From an uncultured Collinsella sp. (lineage in GTDB: Bacteria > Actinomycetota > Coriobacteriia > Coriobacteriales > Coriobacteriaceae), in the NCBI GenBank assembly GCA_900762325.1, contig CAAFGG010000048.1:1-64000 (forward strand): a DNA stretch of 64,000 bases, written 5' to 3'. Positions 61,354 to 64,000 of the stretch are shown piece after piece. Numbering within the stretch: the stretch's first letter is position 1; every line of letters starts with the position of its first letter. A model generated the notes under the pieces. The model was given only the letters and a program-made list of their open reading frames with translations, was not told the DNA's origin and did not search any database. A program made the position numbers and the translations under genes.

Positions 61354-62658
61354 CTACTTGCGCAGCGGCTTGGGCAGCGGAATGCCGGCGGCGATGACGG
61401 CCGCAATGATCATGCAGACGATACCCTTGAGTGAGAAGCACATGAGCAGCAGACCCACGACCATGACCGGCTGGCGCATGACGGCGCCCATCGTCGATGC
61501 CGTGCAGACGGCGACGCAAAAGACCGGATTGGCGCCGGTGAGGATGGCAAGGCCGTAGCCCAGGCTCACACCCGAGAAGATAACCGGGAAGAAGTGGCCG
61601 CCACGCCAACCAAGGTTGATGAGGGCGGGCGTCAGCATGGCCTTAACAAGACCGGTCGCGATAAGCACGCCAGCGGGAATGGTCAGGTAGGTCTCCATGA
61701 GCACGTCGGCCTGGGTCTCGCCGGCAAACATGGTGTAGGGCAGAACCGTGCCACAGATGGCGAGCGCCAGACCGGCTAGCATGGCCTTGACGACAGGACG
61801 CTCCCCTATTGCATGAGACAGCGCCTCGCTCGCATGCTCAGAGACAAAGTACAGCCATCCGCAAACGGTGCCGACCAACGCCAGCGGAATGAGCCAGACA
61901 AGTTCCAGGTTGCCCACCACGGCGGCCTCGAACCTCGGCATGCCCATGCCGCCGCCCATGAGCTGGCCGAGCAGCAGGTAGGTGCCCAGACCACCGGCAA
62001 TCGCAATGCCGTAGACCACCGTCTTTTGCGCCTTGGGCAGCTTGATGGTGATCTCGCCGGACGCGGACTCATCGTCGGCGTCTTCGCCCTGGCCGTCAGT
62101 ACTTCCGGCAAGCGGCGCCACAAAGCCAAAGACGGGCGCGGTAAAGAGTGCCGTCAGGGCAGCCTGGGTGCCCAGCAGCGTGAGCTCCCTAAACTCGGCG
62201 CCAAAGCGACGCATGCGATCGCCGACCCAGCTGCACAGACCCGCGATGACGCCGGTCAGGCCGGCCTCCGGTCCAATGCTGCCGCCAAACAGCAGCGGCA
62301 GCAATGCCGCGAGCGAAAGCTTGCCCAGATTGTCGTACGGGTAGCGTCCATCGCGCTTTACCTTGGCCATCACCTGGTTGAGGTCATCGGTCTTGGTGCC
62401 CGTCGTCTTTTCGTACAGACCGATCAGCAGGCCGCCCAGCAGGCAGACGAAAAACGGGTATGGCAGAAAGCCAAACGGGCCGCTGGCAAGCTCGGGCGAA
62501 GCGACGCCCAGCATATGCGGGACCTCGGTCCACAAATAATCAATGCCGTGCTCCATCGCAAAGAAGAACAGCCAGACTGCGGCACCTGCGAACGCACCGG
62601 TCACGGCAACGCTAACTAAAAACAGCGCGCGGTTTGTGGGTTTGGCAAGGTTATCCAT
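61354..62658 (-). CDS. ClC-family chloride channel/antiporter
   Basis: A 434-residue membrane protein with the ClC motifs: GGSIGPEAGLTG (with the gating Glu) and GWRGGHFFPV. It has about ten hydrophobic segments and an acidic loop near 185-200. The length fits short ClC proteins without CBS domains. GGAGG precedes the ATG. Whether it exchanges chloride, fluoride or another anion cannot be read from this alone. Confidence 0.88.
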   Translation of the reverse strand: MDNLAKPTNRALFLVSVAVTGAFAGAAVWLFFFAMEHGIDYLWTEVPHMLGVASPELASGPFGFLPYPFFVCLLGGLLIGLYEKTTGTKTDDLNQVMAKVKRDGRYPYDNLGKLSLAALLPLLFGGSIGPEAGLTGVIAGLCSWVGDRMRRFGAEFRELTLLGTQAALTALFTAPVFGFVAPLAGSTDGQGEDADDESASGEITIKLPKAQKTVVYGIAIAGGLGTYLLLGQLMGGGMGMPRFEAAVVGNLELVWLIPLALVGTVCGWLYFVSEHASEALSHAIGERPVVKAMLAGLALAICGTVLPYTMFAGETQADVLMETYLTIPAGVLIATGLVKAMLTPALINLGWRGGHFFPVIFSGVSLGYGLAILTGANPVFCVAVCTASTMGAVMRQPVMVVGLLLMCFSLKGIVCMIIAAVIAAGIPLPKPLRK

Positions 62659-62783
62659 CGGGTCCTCCCGCGGTCAAAGTCGACATAGATACATTTTATT
62701 GTAGAGCGCGCGTTGCCCGAACGGGCCAACCACCTGCGCCGCAAACGGCACCATTGGGAGTCATAGTGGGGCAGGCTCAAGAC

Positions 62784-63317
62784 TTATCCGTTGATAATCG
62801 AGGCAATCTCACGCAAATCGTCGGCAAAGTAGATGCCGAGCTGGCGCCTCGAGCTCGAAAGCCCCTTATCAATCATGTGCCCGAGCAGCGCCTTAAGGTC
62901 ATTGTAGTAACCGTCCAAGTTGTACAGAATGCACGGCGCGCTCAGGTGCCCCAACGACACCGCGGACATGACCTCGGCAATCTCCTCGAGCGTACCCGTC
63001 CCGCCGGGAAAGGCAATGAAGGCATCACCAAGCTCGATCATCTTGGCTTTACGCTCGGCCATATCGCTCGTCACGATGAGATCGTCGATTCCGTCGTGCT
63101 GAAACTCGGCCTCGATAAAAAAGCTCGGCTCCACGCCCGTCACATGTCCGCCAGCATCGAGCACGCTATCGGCGAGCGCGCCCATCAGGCCCGATTTGGA
63201 CCCGCCGTATACCAACGCGTGGCCGTTGGTGCCAATCCAGTTGCCCAGCTCCTGTACCGCAGGTAGAAACGCCGAGTCACTACCGACGCTGGCACCCAGA
63301 TACACGGTGATATTCAT
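62784..63317 (-). CDS. LOG-family (TIGR00730) Rossmann-fold protein
   Basis: A 177-residue protein with the LOG motif PGGTGTLEE and a MAERKAKM variant of the usual M-x-x-RK. LOG enzymes are phosphoribohydrolases releasing free base from nucleotides. The ATG at 63317 follows GAGGGGG. It is 35 bases downstream of the potassium channel gene. Confidence 0.88.
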   Translation of the reverse strand: MNITVYLGASVGSDSAFLPAVQELGNWIGTNGHALVYGGSKSGLMGALADSVLDAGGHVTGVEPSFFIEAEFQHDGIDDLIVTSDMAERKAKMIELGDAFIAFPGGTGTLEEIAEVMSAVSLGHLSAPCILYNLDGYYNDLKALLGHMIDKGLSSSRRQLGIYFADDLREIASIING

Positions 63318-63352
63318 TTCAGTCCCCCTCATCGTGACGCACGGCGCCCGTT

Positions 63353-63778
63353 CTAGCGTTGGCGGCGGCGATATTCGCGCACGCGGCGCGACAGATCGGC
63401 GAGCTCGTCACGATCGAGCTCTTCCAAATGCTCAAGATCGTCCATAAAGCGCGCCATGGTGTCCTTTTGGCGCAGCTTGATGAGCGTATTGCAGTAGTTC
63501 ACCGCCACGCCCGTAAGCATGGCGATATAGAAGATACTGATGACGCTTAGGATGACGGTAATGCCGCGGGCAACCGGCGTTTCTGCCGGGATATCGCCAA
63601 AGCCGATCGTCGAGACCGTCTCAAAGCTAAACCAGAGACCATCACCAAAGGTGAGGGTCGTAGGCTCGGACAGCCAGACAGCCGTCGAGCACAGCAGGTA
63701 AAAGATAAGAAACAGGCCCGTAATGCGTGCAAAGCCAGCCTGTCGCAGCACATCGGCAAGCGTCCTCAACCTGTTCAT
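63353..63778 (-). CDS. Two-transmembrane potassium channel
   Basis: A 141-residue ion-channel protein: two hydrophobic segments (about 20-40 and 70-95) flank a pore loop with the selectivity filter TIGFGD in STIGFGDI. A coiled, charged C-terminus follows (110-141). AAGGGG precedes the ATG at 63778. It is upstream of the LOG gene in the same direction. Confidence 0.88.
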   Translation of the reverse strand: MNRLRTLADVLRQAGFARITGLFLIFYLLCSTAVWLSEPTTLTFGDGLWFSFETVSTIGFGDIPAETPVARGITVILSVISIFYIAMLTGVAVNYCNTLIKLRQKDTMARFMDDLEHLEELDRDELADLSRRVREYRRRQR

Positions 63779-63848
63779 CGCGACCCCTTTTCCCAGACGC
63801 CCAATCACATTCGCTCGGTATTGTCCCACGCCTCCCCCGCAAACGGAA

Positions 63849-63906
63849 CTAGTCATTGGGGACGTTCTTAAACGACTAGTCAGTTAAGAACGTCCCCAAT
63901 GACTAC
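63849..63906. repeat. 57-base palindromic repeat, copy 2
   Basis: It begins CTAGTCATTGGGGACG, has TTCTTAAACGACTAGTCA, and ends TTAAGAACGTCCCCAATGAC. The arms pair over more than 20 bases. Homologue of 13348-13404. Confidence 0.85.
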
Positions 63907-63991
63907 CTAACCGTTTAGCGGTGCGGCGGCTGAATGGGCAGGCTGAGCTGGTATCCTTATGCGAAACTGTCTCAACTCGATAGGATTTCAT

Positions 63992-64000
63992 GTGAAACCT
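63992..64000 (+). CDS. Possible start of a further gene (partial)
   Basis: A GTG at 63992 (GTGAAACCT) follows TAGGATTTCAT, a possible ribosome site. Only three codons lie in the window, so this is a guess. Confidence 0.2.

Overview
This 64 kb window is GC-rich chromosomal DNA of a gut actinobacterium. It most resembles Collinsella (Coriobacteriia). That assignment is inferred from the gene complement: a bile salt hydrolase, a reverse rubrerythrin, a clostridial-type short peptide deformylase, a TetM-like housekeeping GTPase and an RF3. No rRNA gene is present to confirm it. About 60 protein genes were called. No rRNA, tRNA, CRISPR array or complete mobile element was seen. The only mobile sequence is the right end of an IS3-type element at the left edge.

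Layout. 1-6.4 kb: IS remnant, a coiled-coil DUF2130 protein, a ChbG-type deacetylase, a beta-glucoside-type PTS IIBC with its LicT/BglG antiterminator and a recognisable leader (RAT plus terminator), and a phosphoesterase. 6.7-10.1 kb: an aldehyde/alcohol dehydrogenase operon with paired operators, and rubrerythrin. 10.2-13.2 kb: a MocR regulator divergent from pdxST (vitamin B6). 13.2-18.3 kb: a cluster of palindromic repeats, an RGG-tailed MarR-like protein, an MFS exporter, a deformylase, and an HTH-aminotransferase fusion. 18.4-28 kb: LysR/EamA pair, Kup, bile salt hydrolase, a degenerate deformylase, and two nucleobase permeases separated by an esterase. 28.1-33.5 kb: MetE-like enzyme, LysR and HAD genes, then a TPP riboswitch driving thiM, a thiamine-binding protein and thiE. 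33.5-42 kb: patatin lipase, two tandem GGDEF-PAS-GGDEF proteins (the first also carrying EAL), flavodoxin, ArsC-like, CobW GTPase, TrmL. 42-48 kb: a short UvrA-like ABC protein, a coupled AAA ATPase and a TetM-like GTPase. 48-64 kb: rRNA methyltransferases, MATE and EamA transporters, a second LysR, UDG, SDR, a queuosine-precursor-type transporter, RF3, a GntR-ABC operon, ClC, LOG and a K+ channel.

How the parts work together. Most operons are short and controlled by an adjacent regulator, and many control sites can be read directly: LicT RAT, MocR direct repeats, LysR dyads, GntR operator, TPP riboswitch. The most unusual features are three. (1) A set of short palindromic intergenic repeats, many carrying a GTCCC/GGGAC core, recurs about ten times; it is probably a REP-like family. 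(2) An XRE-type HTH is fused in frame to an alanine-type aminotransferase, and the linker contains a strong ribosome-binding site and internal ATG. (3) A MarR-like winged-helix protein carries an 87-residue RGG tail. I found no clearly new multi-gene defence or biosynthetic system.
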